A DNA stretch of 64,000 bases from Glycomyces sp. TRM65418 (GTDB taxonomy: Bacteria > Actinomycetota > Actinomycetes > Mycobacteriales > Micromonosporaceae): NCBI RefSeq assembly GCF_019710475.1, contig NZ_JAJFAX010000001.1, forward strand, positions 1,037,786 to 1,101,785, written 5' to 3'. The notes below the pieces were generated by a model. The model made no database searches and was not told the DNA's origin. It worked only from the letters and a program-made list of their open reading frames with translations. Of the stretch, positions 18,326 through 25,387 are shown piece by piece. Both the position numbers and the translations under genes were made by a program. Every line of letters begins with the position of its first letter. Position 1 is the stretch's first letter.

Positions 18326-18778
18326 ATGCCGGTGAGCGATGAGCGCGAAGACGTGCTGCTGCTCGACGTGCCCTCGACGGGCGACTACCTGTCGGTCCTG
18401 CCGACCGCGACGGCGGCGGTGGCGACCAGGCTCGGGTTCTCGCTGGACGAGATCGAGGACCTGCGGGCGGCGGTGAACGCGGCCGTGGCGCTGCTGATCC
18501 CCGCCGAGCCGGGGCGTCCGCGCCCGTTCCGCAAGAAGACGAACGACCAGCCGCTGCGCTGCCGACTGGCCGTGGGCGAGGAGAGCCTGCAGATCGTGCT
18601 GAGCCGCCCGAAGGGCGAGCCGCTCCCGGACGCGGGCTCGTACCAGTGGCAGGTCCTCCGGGCCCTGACCGACGAGGTCGAGGCGGAGGTCGAGGACGCC
18701 ACCACGGTGATCCGGATCAGCCAGCGCCGCCCGGCGACCGAGGCGGACGCCGACACGCAGCGCCACCAGATCTACTGA
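18326..18778 (+). CDS. RsbW-like anti-sigma regulatory protein with degenerate ATP-binding box
   Basis: This 150-residue protein resembles the GHKL-fold anti-sigma factors of actinobacteria (DYLSVLPTATAAVATRLGFSLDEIEDLR). These bind a stress sigma factor and phosphorylate a STAS antagonist. In active relatives the N-box following EDLR contains an acidic residue and often Asn. Here it reads AAVNAAVALL (residues 48-57), without the Glu. It may bind a sigma factor without kinase activity. ATG 18326 is supported by AGGAAG six bases upstream. No sigma or STAS gene is immediately adjacent. Confidence 0.72.
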   Translation: MPVSDEREDVLLLDVPSTGDYLSVLPTATAAVATRLGFSLDEIEDLRAAVNAAVALLIPAEPGRPRPFRKKTNDQPLRCRLAVGEESLQIVLSRPKGEPLPDAGSYQWQVLRALTDEVEAEVEDATTVIRISQRRPATEADADTQRHQIY

Positions 18779-18926
18779 CGCGGTCGGTCCCCCGCCCGGC
18801 GCGATCCCCCGCGTCCACGTTGAGCGGGCCGCATCGGGGACCCCTGTCGGTCCTTACGGATACCTTGGTCGTCAGGGGTGTTCCGCTACGGACATTCGCC
18901 GCATTGCACACTTCCCGGACAGCTCG

Positions 18927-18952
18927 AAGGCCCGGCATCGCTGCCGGGCCTT
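18927..18952. terminator. Bidirectional intrinsic terminator
   Basis: An 11-bp stem (18927-18937 with 18942-18952), loop TCGC, has A and T residues at its base. It lies between the RsbW-like gene and the convergent whiB1. Confidence 0.8.
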
Positions 18953-19010
18953 TCAAGCTTCTGTCTCGCAAATTCGAGGGATGGGCTACAACCAGCGACT
19001 GCGCGACGCG

Positions 19011-19274
19011 CTAGCCGACGACCTGGGTCGCCAGCGTGCGCAGCGCGCCCGAGCGGCGCTTCAGTTCGCGGCGCTCGATCTCGCTCATGCCACCCCATAC
19101 GCCCGCGTCCTGACCGGTCTCGAGGGCCCACCGCAGGCACTCCTCGGTCACGGGGCAGCGCCTGCAGACGTTCTTCGCCTGCTCGATCTGCGTCAGTGCC
19201 GGTCCGGTGTCCCCGATCGGGAAGAACAGCTCGGGGTCCTCGTCACGGCAGATGGCCTCGTGGCGCCAATCCAT
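19011..19274 (-). CDS. whiB1: WhiB1-type iron-sulfur transcription regulator
   Basis: This 87-residue Wbl protein carries a [4Fe-4S] cluster that senses nitric oxide or redox state. Its apo or nitrosylated form binds DNA. The cluster ligands are Cys9, Cys37, Cys40 and Cys46, followed by the turn motif GVWGG and a basic C-terminus (RRELKRRSG). The N-terminus (MDWRHEAICRDEDPELFFP) is nearly the WhiB1/WblE consensus. ATG 19274 has AAGGAG seven bases upstream. The 828-bp upstream region carries two CRP-type sites. As in mycobacteria, pdtaS lies in the wider neighbourhood. Confidence 0.96.
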   Translation of the reverse strand: MDWRHEAICRDEDPELFFPIGDTGPALTQIEQAKNVCRRCPVTEECLRWALETGQDAGVWGGMSEIERRELKRRSGALRTLATQVVG

Positions 19275-19649
19275 CAAACATCTCCTTGCTAGGAATCAAG
19301 CATCTTGCTTGCACGGTGTTATTCGAACAGCTCTTATGGTTCGGGCGTTTCGCCGGCCGTCTCCGGCCGCTGCGGGCCTTCGGGCGGGCGTCGCGCCGGG
19401 TGTCGCTCGTGCCGCGCCGCGTCCGCTGCGGGGAACTGCTTGCAGCGGTCGCACCTTCGCGGGCGGCAGAGGCGAGCGCTCGGTACGGGACCCGATTCCC
19501 GGCAAAGGGAATCGTTGTCACCGTGAGCACAGGGCTCTCGCGTCGCGTCAGCGTCCTCGCTGAACGCTTTGGGCTTCGGGGAGCACACCCGCCTACGGCG
19601 TCGGTCGCCCAATTGGCGACTGAAAGGTCCGCACCTCAGTCCGACCTAC

Positions 19650-19669
19650 CTTGTGAATGCTTTCACAAG
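19650..19669 (-). promoter_or_regulatory. CRP-type binding site overlapping the whiB1 -10 region
   Basis: CTTGTGAATGCTTTCACAAG is an 8-4-8 palindrome containing TGTGA-N6-TCACA (19652-19667), an exact match to the classical CRP half-site consensus. It covers the position expected for a -10 (AGCATT, minus strand, 19656-19661) 17 bases from TTGACA (19679-19684). Binding there would be expected to repress. Confidence 0.75.
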
Positions 19670-19710
19670 CACGGGATTTGTCAAGGGTTCGACTCGGGAA
19701 ATCGGCCCGA

Positions 19711-19726
19711 AGTGAGTGAACTCACC
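19711..19726 (-). promoter_or_regulatory. Second CRP-type site upstream of the whiB1 -35
   Basis: AGTGAGTGAACTCACC contains GTGA-N6-TCAC, a CRP-family palindrome. Its centre is 59 bp from the first site and upstream of TTGACA, a position suited to activation. Confidence 0.65.
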
Positions 19727-20105
19727 GCGCCGCCACCTCGAAGAAGACTCGTGGAACATGTTCCACAGTACCGCTGGGATCCCTACCGCGGACCCTCATG
19801 GCGGCCTCCGCCACACTCGCCCGGACGGAAAGTGCCGGGGTCGGTGACAGCGAGTCGAACCGGTTTGACACACTGGTACTCAAGGTTGGCCGACTTACCA
19901 CGCTAGGAAGTTTCGCCAGGGCTTGACGAACTCATGGTCCGCAAGCTGTACCAAGACGTAAGTACCCACCGAATGCCCGGTCTATACGCACCGAAAATAC
20001 GATATTCGGTTGTAAGTCTCACGCCGTCCCGGTAGGGAGGGCGAAATCAACCTTGCCCGCTCACCGGCGAGTTGTCAACACCCGGTTCGAGGTTTTCCCA
20101 AGTTG

Positions 20106-21059
20106 TTAGCAGGCCACCCGCAATGCCGCCGGAACCGATGTGAGTTCGACTTCGGTTCGCTCGCCGAGATAGTCCCCGTCGAGTTGGAATGCCTGCGGAA
20201 GCGAGGCGCGCAACCGGATCCTCGAGAGATCGTGATGCGTCACCGCGTGCTTACCGTCGGGTCCGTCTCGTCCCACCAGCAGTGAAGCGGCGGTCCGCGC
20301 GGCGTCCGACAGTCCAAGTTTACGCAGAATCAGGACATCAAGTCCAGCATTAAAGGACGCCCGCGCGTTGAGGTTCACCGGAAGGGTGCCGAGGTAAGTC
20401 CACGGTGCGCAGTTCTGCACCACGACCATCCCCTCGGAGAGGTCCTCTCCGCCTTCGGAGAGTTCGACCTCGATCGTGTCCCCTTCCACGCCATGCTCGT
20501 TCAGTTCCGCCATGACGGCACGGGCGTAATGCGCGCCGAGATTGCGCTTCTTGCGGTACGACTCCACTTTCTTGATGATCGACGCGTCCCAGCCGAGTCC
20601 CGCGCAGAAGGTGAAGAGCCGGTCGATGTCGTCGCCCTTCGCGCGCCCGAGATTGACGGTGCGGACCTTCTGCTCCTCGATCGCGGCGACGATCGCCATG
20701 GAGGCGCGGCGGCGGTCCCAGGGCAGGCCGAGTGCCCGCGCGAACACGTTCGTCGAACCGGCCGGGATCGGCGCGAAGATCGGCGCGTCGGCGGCGTCGC
20801 GACCGTCCGCGAGCAGGCCGTTCACGACCTCGTTCACCGTGCCGTCCCCGCCGAGGCTGACGACCACGTCGTACCCCTCGCCGGCGCCGCGTTTGGCGAG
20901 TTCCTCGCCGTGACCGCGCGAACCGCTCAATTGCACGTCGAGGTCGAGCACGTCGCCGAGCTTCTTGGCCACCCAGCGCGTGCGGCGTCGGGAGCCGGTG
21001 GAGGCCTTCGGGTTCACGATGAGCAGGCCGCGCTGTGGCGCTGCTTTCAGGTCGCGCAT
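20106..21059 (-). CDS. Diacylglycerol/sphingosine kinase-family lipid kinase
   Basis: This 317-residue protein has the DAGK catalytic fold. It shows the nucleotide-binding VVSLGGDGTVNEVVNGLL, then PAGSTNVFARALGLP and the C-terminal sandwich domain (VVVQNCAPWTYLGTLPVN, FQLDGDYLGE). It should phosphorylate a membrane lipid such as diacylglycerol on the inner leaflet. ATG 21059 is six bases downstream of a -10-like TACGCT (minus strand, 21066-21071), which suggests a leaderless mRNA. It shares a 32-bp intergenic space with the divergent membrane protein gene. Confidence 0.9.
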   Translation of the reverse strand: MRDLKAAPQRGLLIVNPKASTGSRRRTRWVAKKLGDVLDLDVQLSGSRGHGEELAKRGAGEGYDVVVSLGGDGTVNEVVNGLLADGRDAADAPIFAPIPAGSTNVFARALGLPWDRRRASMAIVAAIEEQKVRTVNLGRAKGDDIDRLFTFCAGLGWDASIIKKVESYRKKRNLGAHYARAVMAELNEHGVEGDTIEVELSEGGEDLSEGMVVVQNCAPWTYLGTLPVNLNARASFNAGLDVLILRKLGLSDAARTAASLLVGRDGPDGKHAVTHHDLSRIRLRASLPQAFQLDGDYLGERTEVELTSVPAALRVAC

Positions 21060-21091
21060 AGGCGCAGCGTAGCCCGGGATACGGTTGGGGT
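21060..21091. promoter_or_regulatory. Compact bidirectional leaderless promoter
   Basis: Within 32 bp lie TACGCT (minus strand, 21066-21071), six bases before the kinase ATG, and TACGGT (plus strand, 21080-21085), six bases before the GTG of the membrane protein gene. No ribosome binding site fits between either hexamer and its start. Confidence 0.6.
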
Positions 21092-21541
21092 GTGAACGAA
21101 ACCGATGCCGACATGGGCGCGGTCACCGAAAGCCACGGTGACGGTGCACGGCCGTGGACCTTGACGGCCGCCGGAGGGCTGTTCTGGCTCCTCGCAACGG
21201 GACTCGCTGCCGCGGGAGTGTGGGGGCTCGCACAACTGGTGACGGGCGACGTCGACACGGCGAGCGGCGCGATCGGCGTCGCGCTCCTGGCGTGGCTGGC
21301 GGCGCTCTACTACTGGTTCATCGGACGGCGGCTGCTGCAGCGCCGCGACGTCGTGGCGCAGGCGATCTTCCAAGGGCTCCTTTGGCTTCCGGTCGGGTAC
21401 TACCTGCGTGAGGCCGCCCACCCGGTGATCGGGCTCACGGCATGGGCGGTCGCGGCGGCGATCCTGGGACTCGCCCTCAGCGGACCGACTCGTCGGGCGG
21501 TCGCGTTCGGCGAGCGGAGGCCTTTCGGGGAAACCGAATAG
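21092..21541 (+). CDS. Four-helix integral membrane protein of unknown function
   Basis: This 149-residue protein is not assigned to a function. After a polar N-terminus of about 22 residues there are four membrane helices (about 24-46, 56-75, 88-106 and 110-128). A basic loop (IGRRLLQRRDVV) lies between helices two and three. The start GTG 21092 lacks a ribosome binding site but is six bases after TACGGT. It is divergent from the lipid kinase gene and convergent with the sulfur operon. Confidence 0.7.
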   Translation: MNETDADMGAVTESHGDGARPWTLTAAGGLFWLLATGLAAAGVWGLAQLVTGDVDTASGAIGVALLAWLAALYYWFIGRRLLQRRDVVAQAIFQGLLWLPVGYYLREAAHPVIGLTAWAVAAAILGLALSGPTRRAVAFGERRPFGETE

Positions 21542-21580
21542 CAGGCACAGCGGCGGAGCCGAACAACCGGCGCGGCAGTG

Positions 21581-21610
21581 CCGGATCCTCCGCTGCAGCG
21601 GAGGATCCGG
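21581..21610. terminator. 30-bp perfect palindrome acting as bidirectional terminator
   Basis: Two 15-bp arms (21581-21595 and 21596-21610) without a formal loop lie between the convergent membrane protein gene and the end of the sulfur operon (21707). Confidence 0.75.
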
Positions 21611-21706
21611 GTGGTCGGCACAGCGGTGGGGCCGGTCACCGCCCGTAGGGCCGCGAGCGCATTCGCTTGGACCACAACCGGGTGCTCGTCCAGCTGAGCC
21701 TGCCGC

Positions 21707-22432
21707 CTACGCCTCGGCGGCGCGCTGTTCGATGACCGCCAGGAGTTCGGGGGCCGTGCCGAGCGGTTCGCCGACGTGGACGACGCCGGCCTCGCGGGCC
21801 GAGGCGATCGCCGCGTCGCAGAGCTGACCCGGGGCGATGAAGTAGCAGACGGCCGCGACGCGTTGGGCTCCTTGGGCTTTGAGTGCCTCGACGGCCTCGC
21901 CGGTCCTCGGGCCGGGCCCGGAGGCGAAGCCCGAGGCCGCCGGGACGCCCAGGAGGCGTCCCGCCTCGGCCGCGACTTCGGCGACGTGCTCGCGGCCCTC
22001 GTCGACGCGGGTTCCGGCGGCGCACACCACCAGTCCGTCGATGCCGAAGGGCAGATCACGGACGAGCGCCTTCGCGAGCGACAGGTCCCCCACCGGGTGC
22101 GCCCTCGCGACCACGAGGCCCGGGCGGGCCTCCTCGGCGCGCTTGGCGACCTCCGGAAGGTCGTGGCGGGAGTGGTAGGCGTCGGTCAGCAGCAGCGGCA
22201 GCGCCACCACGGTGCCGACGCCGGAGTCGGCGAGGCTCCTGAGGACCTCGACCGGGTGGGGTTCGTTGAACTCCAGGAAGCCCACGTCCGCTCCGGCCGC
22301 CCGCGCGATGGCGCGGACGGCCTCCGGGGAGCGCGGGTCGGGACTGCCGTGGGCGATCAGCACGATCGGCCGCGGCGGCCCCGCGGAGGGCGCGGCGGCG
22401 GCGTCGGGTTCCTGTGCGTGCGCCTCAGACAT
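21707..22432 (-). CDS. Sirohydrochlorin ferrochelatase (CbiX/SirB family)
   Basis: This 241-residue protein is the type II chelatase that inserts Fe2+ into sirohydrochlorin to make siroheme, the cofactor of the sulfite reductase in the same operon. Metal-site motifs are visible in both repeats: PIVLIAHGSPDPRS with the chelatase His, and LLLTDAYHSRHDLP. It overlaps the end of cysH by eight bases. A cobalt chelatase for cobalamin is the alternative, but the operon context favours siroheme. Confidence 0.88.
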   Translation of the reverse strand: MSEAHAQEPDAAAAPSAGPPRPIVLIAHGSPDPRSPEAVRAIARAAGADVGFLEFNEPHPVEVLRSLADSGVGTVVALPLLLTDAYHSRHDLPEVAKRAEEARPGLVVARAHPVGDLSLAKALVRDLPFGIDGLVVCAAGTRVDEGREHVAEVAAEAGRLLGVPAASGFASGPGPRTGEAVEALKAQGAQRVAAVCYFIAPGQLCDAAIASAREAGVVHVGEPLGTAPELLAVIEQRAAEA

Positions 22433-23135
22433 GCAGACCGCACTCGGTCTTGTCGAACGCGGCCCATCGGCCGGCGCGCGGGTCCTCGCCCGGTTCGGTG
22501 CGCCGGGTGCACGGCCAGCAGCCGATCGATCGGAAGCCGTCCTTGAGCAGCGGGTTGACCGGGATGTTGTGGCGCTCGATGTACGCCTCCTGGTCGGCCT
22601 CGGTCCACTTCGCGATCGGGGAGACCTTGACCTTGCGGCGCGAGAGGTCGAAGTCGACCACGCGCGTGTTGGCGCGGGTCGGGCCCTCGTCCCGGCGCAG
22701 GCCGGTGGCCCAGCCGTCGTAGTCGGCCAGGGCGCGGTTGAGCGGCAGGACCTTGCGCAGCGAGCAGCATTCGTCGGGGGCGCGCGAGAACAGGCGCGGC
22801 CCGAACTCGGCGTCCTGTTCGAGCACCGACTGCTCCGGCTGGATCGAGCGGACGTTGACGTTCATCGTGGAGGCCACGAAGTCGCGGACTTCGAGGGTCT
22901 CGGGGAAGTGCAGGCCGGTGTCGAGGAAGACGACGTCGATGCCGGGGGCGACCTCGCTGGCGAGGTGGACCACGGCGGCGTCGGCCATCGAGGAGGTCAC
23001 ACAGAAGCGTTCGCCGAACTCGCCGACCGCCCACTCGAGGATCTCGTGGGCCGTGGCGTCCTCCAGGCGCTTCCCCGCGTCCATGGCGAGGTCACGGAGT
23101 TCGAAGGGATCTCTCTGATTCCCGTTGCTGCTCAT
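22425..23135 (-). CDS. cysH: Assimilatory adenylylsulfate reductase
   Basis: This 236-residue enzyme reduces APS to sulfite with thioredoxin. It has the PP-loop SSMADAAVVHL, the Fe-S ligand pairs Cys123-Cys124 (DECCSLRK) and Cys206/Cys209 (IGCWPCTR), and the catalytic Cys232 in the C-terminal ECGLH. The double Cys pairs indicate the [4Fe-4S] APS reductase type rather than PAPS reductase. ATG 23135 has GGAG nine bases upstream. It is the third protein gene of the sulfur operon. Confidence 0.95.
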   Translation of the reverse strand: MSSNGNQRDPFELRDLAMDAGKRLEDATAHEILEWAVGEFGERFCVTSSMADAAVVHLASEVAPGIDVVFLDTGLHFPETLEVRDFVASTMNVNVRSIQPEQSVLEQDAEFGPRLFSRAPDECCSLRKVLPLNRALADYDGWATGLRRDEGPTRANTRVVDFDLSRRKVKVSPIAKWTEADQEAYIERHNIPVNPLLKDGFRSIGCWPCTRRTEPGEDPRAGRWAAFDKTECGLHV

Positions 23136-23183
23136 GCTGCTTCACTCCGATCGGGGTGTCCTGCTCGGGTCGGGGACCCTTGG

Positions 23184-23417
23184 CTATTGCGGGCGCGAAG
23201 CGCCTTCGCTGTCGGGCGGGGGCGGGTGACGGGTGGGAGGGGCCGCGAAGGCGGTCGCGGCCTCCATCCCGTGGTATTTGACGGCGAACACGCGCGTGCA
23301 GTCCGCGCAGTGCCAGCCGCCCCGAATCTCGACGTCGCTGTCGGGAGCCGGTTCGTACGGCGTGAGGTCTTCCTCGCCGCAGTAGGGGCAGTGGTAGGGA
23401 ACGACTCGGGCGCTCAC
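23184..23417 (-). CDS. Small zinc-ribbon protein of the sulfite reductase operon
   Basis: This 77-residue protein has two CxxC pairs, HCPYCGEE near residue 10 and HCADCTRVF near residue 42. They would form a zinc ribbon, followed by a proline-rich tail. Its GTG start overlaps the sir stop codon (GTGA), so the genes are coupled. Similar small ribbons commonly sit between sir and cysH in actinobacteria. A redox or assembly role for Sir or CysH is only an inference. Confidence 0.8.
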   Translation of the reverse strand: MSARVVPYHCPYCGEEDLTPYEPAPDSDVEIRGGWHCADCTRVFAVKYHGMEAATAFAAPPTRHPPPPDSEGASRPQ

Positions 23418-25075
23418 TGCAATGCCGCCTCGTCGGCCCGGTGTACCCACTGGGCGAAGGTCTCCCCCTCGAACCGGCCTTCCAGGTACCGGCGGGTGAC
23501 GCGTTCCACGTAGTCGCCGAGGTCGGCCGAGGCGACCTTGAGGCCGCGGGCCTTGCGGCCCAGGCTCGCCGCGGCGGCGTGCCCGCCGCCGAGGTGGACC
23601 TGGAAGCCCTCGACCTGCTCGCCGTCCACGGTGACCAGCTGGCCCTTGAGGCCGATGTCCGCGGTCTGGGTGCGGGCGCAGGCGTTGGGGCATCCGTTGA
23701 CGTGGACCGAGATCGGCGTGTCGAGTTCGGGGACGCGCTTCTCGAGCTCGGCCACGAGGTCGCGGGCGCGGTCCTTGGTGTCGACGATGGCGAGCTTGCA
23801 GAACTGGATCCCGGTGCAGGCCATCGTGGCGCGGCGCCACGGGGACGGCTCGGCCTCGAGGCCGATCTCGCGCAGGTCGGCGACCGCGTCGGCGACCTTG
23901 TCCTCGGGGACGTCCAGGAGCAGGAGCTTCTGGAGCGGCGTGGCGCGGATGCGGTCGGAGCCGTACTTCTCGGCGATGTCGGCGAGCTGGTCCAGGATCG
24001 TCCCGGATACGCGGCCGGCGACGGGTGCGACGCCGATGAAGTAGTTGCCGTCGTTCTGCTTGTGGACGCCGATGTGGTCGAGGAGCTTCTCGGGGACCGG
24101 GGGCTGCTCCAGGTCGGGGAGCTTGCGGCCCAGGTAGGCGTCGGACTCCAGGACCTCGCGGAACTTCTCGACGCCCCAGTCCTTGACGAGGAACTTCAGG
24201 CGGGCGCGGGTGCGCAGGCGGCGGTAACCCCAGTCGCGGAAGATGCGGACCACGTTGACCCACACGTCGACGATGTCGTCCTGGGAGACCCACACGCCCA
24301 GGCGCGGGGCGAACATCGGGTTCGTGGAGAGGCCGCCGCCGACGTAGAGGTCGAAGCCCGGCCCGTGCTCGGGGTGGTGTGCGCCGATGAGCGAGATGTC
24401 GTTGACCTCGTACGGGCTGTCGGGCAGCCAGCCGATGGTCGACTTGAACTTGCGCGGCAGGTTCGAGAGGCTGCGGTCGCCGATGAAGCGGTCGTAGATC
24501 TCCTTGATCTGCGGCGTGGCGTCGATGACCTCTTCGGTCGAGACGCCGGCGACCGGCGAGCCGAGGATGACGCGGGGGCAGTCGCCGCAGGCCTCCTGCG
24601 TGTCGAGGCCGACCGCTTCGAGGCGGCGCCAGATCTCGGGGACGTCCTCGACCCGAATCCAGTGGTACTGGACGTTCTGGCGGTCGGTGACGTCGGCGGT
24701 GTCGCGGCCGAACTCCTTGGAGATCCCGGCGATGGTCCGCAGCTGGGCGACGTCGAGCTGGCCGCCGTCCATGCGCACGCGCATCATGAAGTACTTGTCG
24801 TCCAGCTCCTCCTCGTCGAGGATGCCGGTCTTGCCGCCGGCGATGCCGGGCTTGCGCTGGGTGTACAGGCCCCACCAGCGGAAGCGTCCGCGCAGGTCGG
24901 CGGGGTCGATCGAGTCGAAGCCGCGGTGAGCGTAGACGCCCTCGATGCGCTGCCGCACGTTGAGCGGGTTGTCGTCCTTCTTGGACTGCTCGTTCTTGTT
25001 GAGCGGTTCCCGGTGGCCCATGGCCCACTGGCCCTGGCCCTTCGGGCGGGACGGTTTGCGCGTTGGCGTTGGCAC
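23414..25075 (-). CDS. sir: Ferredoxin-dependent assimilatory sulfite reductase
   Basis: This 553-residue siroheme and [4Fe-4S] enzyme reduces sulfite to sulfide. The ferrodoxin-like halves repeat (KYFMMRVRMDGG... and NYFIGVAPVAGR). The cluster and siroheme ligands lie in MACTGIQFC and NGCPNACAR. GTG 25075 was chosen because AGGAGA lies just before it. The ATG at 25087 would place that ribosome binding site inside the gene. It could be read as nitrite reductase NirA, but cysH in the same operon favours sulfite. A leader peptide gene lies 58 bp upstream. Confidence 0.93.
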   Translation of the reverse strand: MPTPTRKPSRPKGQGQWAMGHREPLNKNEQSKKDDNPLNVRQRIEGVYAHRGFDSIDPADLRGRFRWWGLYTQRKPGIAGGKTGILDEEELDDKYFMMRVRMDGGQLDVAQLRTIAGISKEFGRDTADVTDRQNVQYHWIRVEDVPEIWRRLEAVGLDTQEACGDCPRVILGSPVAGVSTEEVIDATPQIKEIYDRFIGDRSLSNLPRKFKSTIGWLPDSPYEVNDISLIGAHHPEHGPGFDLYVGGGLSTNPMFAPRLGVWVSQDDIVDVWVNVVRIFRDWGYRRLRTRARLKFLVKDWGVEKFREVLESDAYLGRKLPDLEQPPVPEKLLDHIGVHKQNDGNYFIGVAPVAGRVSGTILDQLADIAEKYGSDRIRATPLQKLLLLDVPEDKVADAVADLREIGLEAEPSPWRRATMACTGIQFCKLAIVDTKDRARDLVAELEKRVPELDTPISVHVNGCPNACARTQTADIGLKGQLVTVDGEQVEGFQVHLGGGHAAAASLGRKARGLKVASADLGDYVERVTRRYLEGRFEGETFAQWVHRADEAALQ

Positions 25076-25133
25076 AGTTCTCCTCATGCGGACACAGGTG
25101 TGGCGTGGTTCGACGGCGGAATGCCGGAAGGGA

Positions 25134-25226
25134 TTAAGCGCGCATCAGAAGACAGGCGGCGCTGAACACACGGCAGAAGTCGACGTGGCGGCGTGCCACC
25201 AGTCGGAGCCCGTGTGCGCGAGACAT
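25134..25226 (-). CDS. Cysteine-containing sulfur leader peptide (30 residues)
   Basis: A short frame of 30 codons lies 58 bp upstream of sir on the same strand. The peptide contains RRHVDFCRVFSAAC, with cysteines at positions 18 and 25. This matches the putative leader peptides (RRHVD.xRxxSAxC pattern) that precede sulfur-assimilation genes in many actinobacteria. In mycobacteria, Cys-rich upstream frames attenuate sulfur genes in response to cysteine. ATG 25226 has no good ribosome binding site, but CATGCT seven bases upstream could be a -10 of a leaderless transcript. I infer a regulatory uORF. Confidence 0.8.
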   Translation of the reverse strand: MSRAHGLRLVARRHVDFCRVFSAACLLMRA

Positions 25227-25328
25227 GCCTGCAAGCATGCCACACCTCTCAGCCGATGGCATCCGTCGTCCCGCAGCATGGACGTGGACTTGGCGATGCC
25301 CGCAAGCCGTGAATGGGATGGGTCACAT

Positions 25329-25352
25329 GCATCCGCCGGGTCCGGCGGATGC
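25329..25352 (-). terminator. Intrinsic terminator after pdtaS
   Basis: An 11-bp inverted repeat (25329-25339 with 25342-25352) separated by two bases lies 36 bp beyond the pdtaS stop codon. It separates pdtaS from the sulfur leader. Confidence 0.65.
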
Positions 25353-25387
25353 GGGAGGTTCGCTGGAGGGCGCGGGGCCGTCCTTCG

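Larger units (their letters stand above)
19278..20105. promoter_or_regulatory. 828-bp non-coding upstream region of whiB1
   Basis: No gene or tRNA could be supported here. It lies upstream of whiB1 and downstream of the lipid kinase gene, both on the minus strand. From whiB1 outwards it contains a CRP-type site over a weak -10, a consensus TTGACA on the minus strand (19679-19684), a second CRP-type site, the palindrome GTGGAACATGTTCCAC (19751-19766), and an imperfect inverted repeat (19991-20009). If the TTGACA promoter is used, the whiB1 leader is about 370 nt. Parts are visibly lower in GC than the flanking genes. Confidence 0.6.

Noticed and set aside
19296..19906. Several open frames within the whiB1 upstream region
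   Set aside because: No ribosome binding sites, no family features, and they overlap strong regulatory palindromes.
21581..21610. 30-bp palindrome considered as an insertion-element end
   Set aside because: It lies between two convergent genes and has no partner repeat, transposase or target duplication. Terminator is the simpler reading.
23184..25028. A 614-codon minus-strand frame overlapping sir
   Set aside because: Only the last 78 codons, from GTG 23417, encode the zinc-ribbon protein. The upstream part is the wrong frame of sir.
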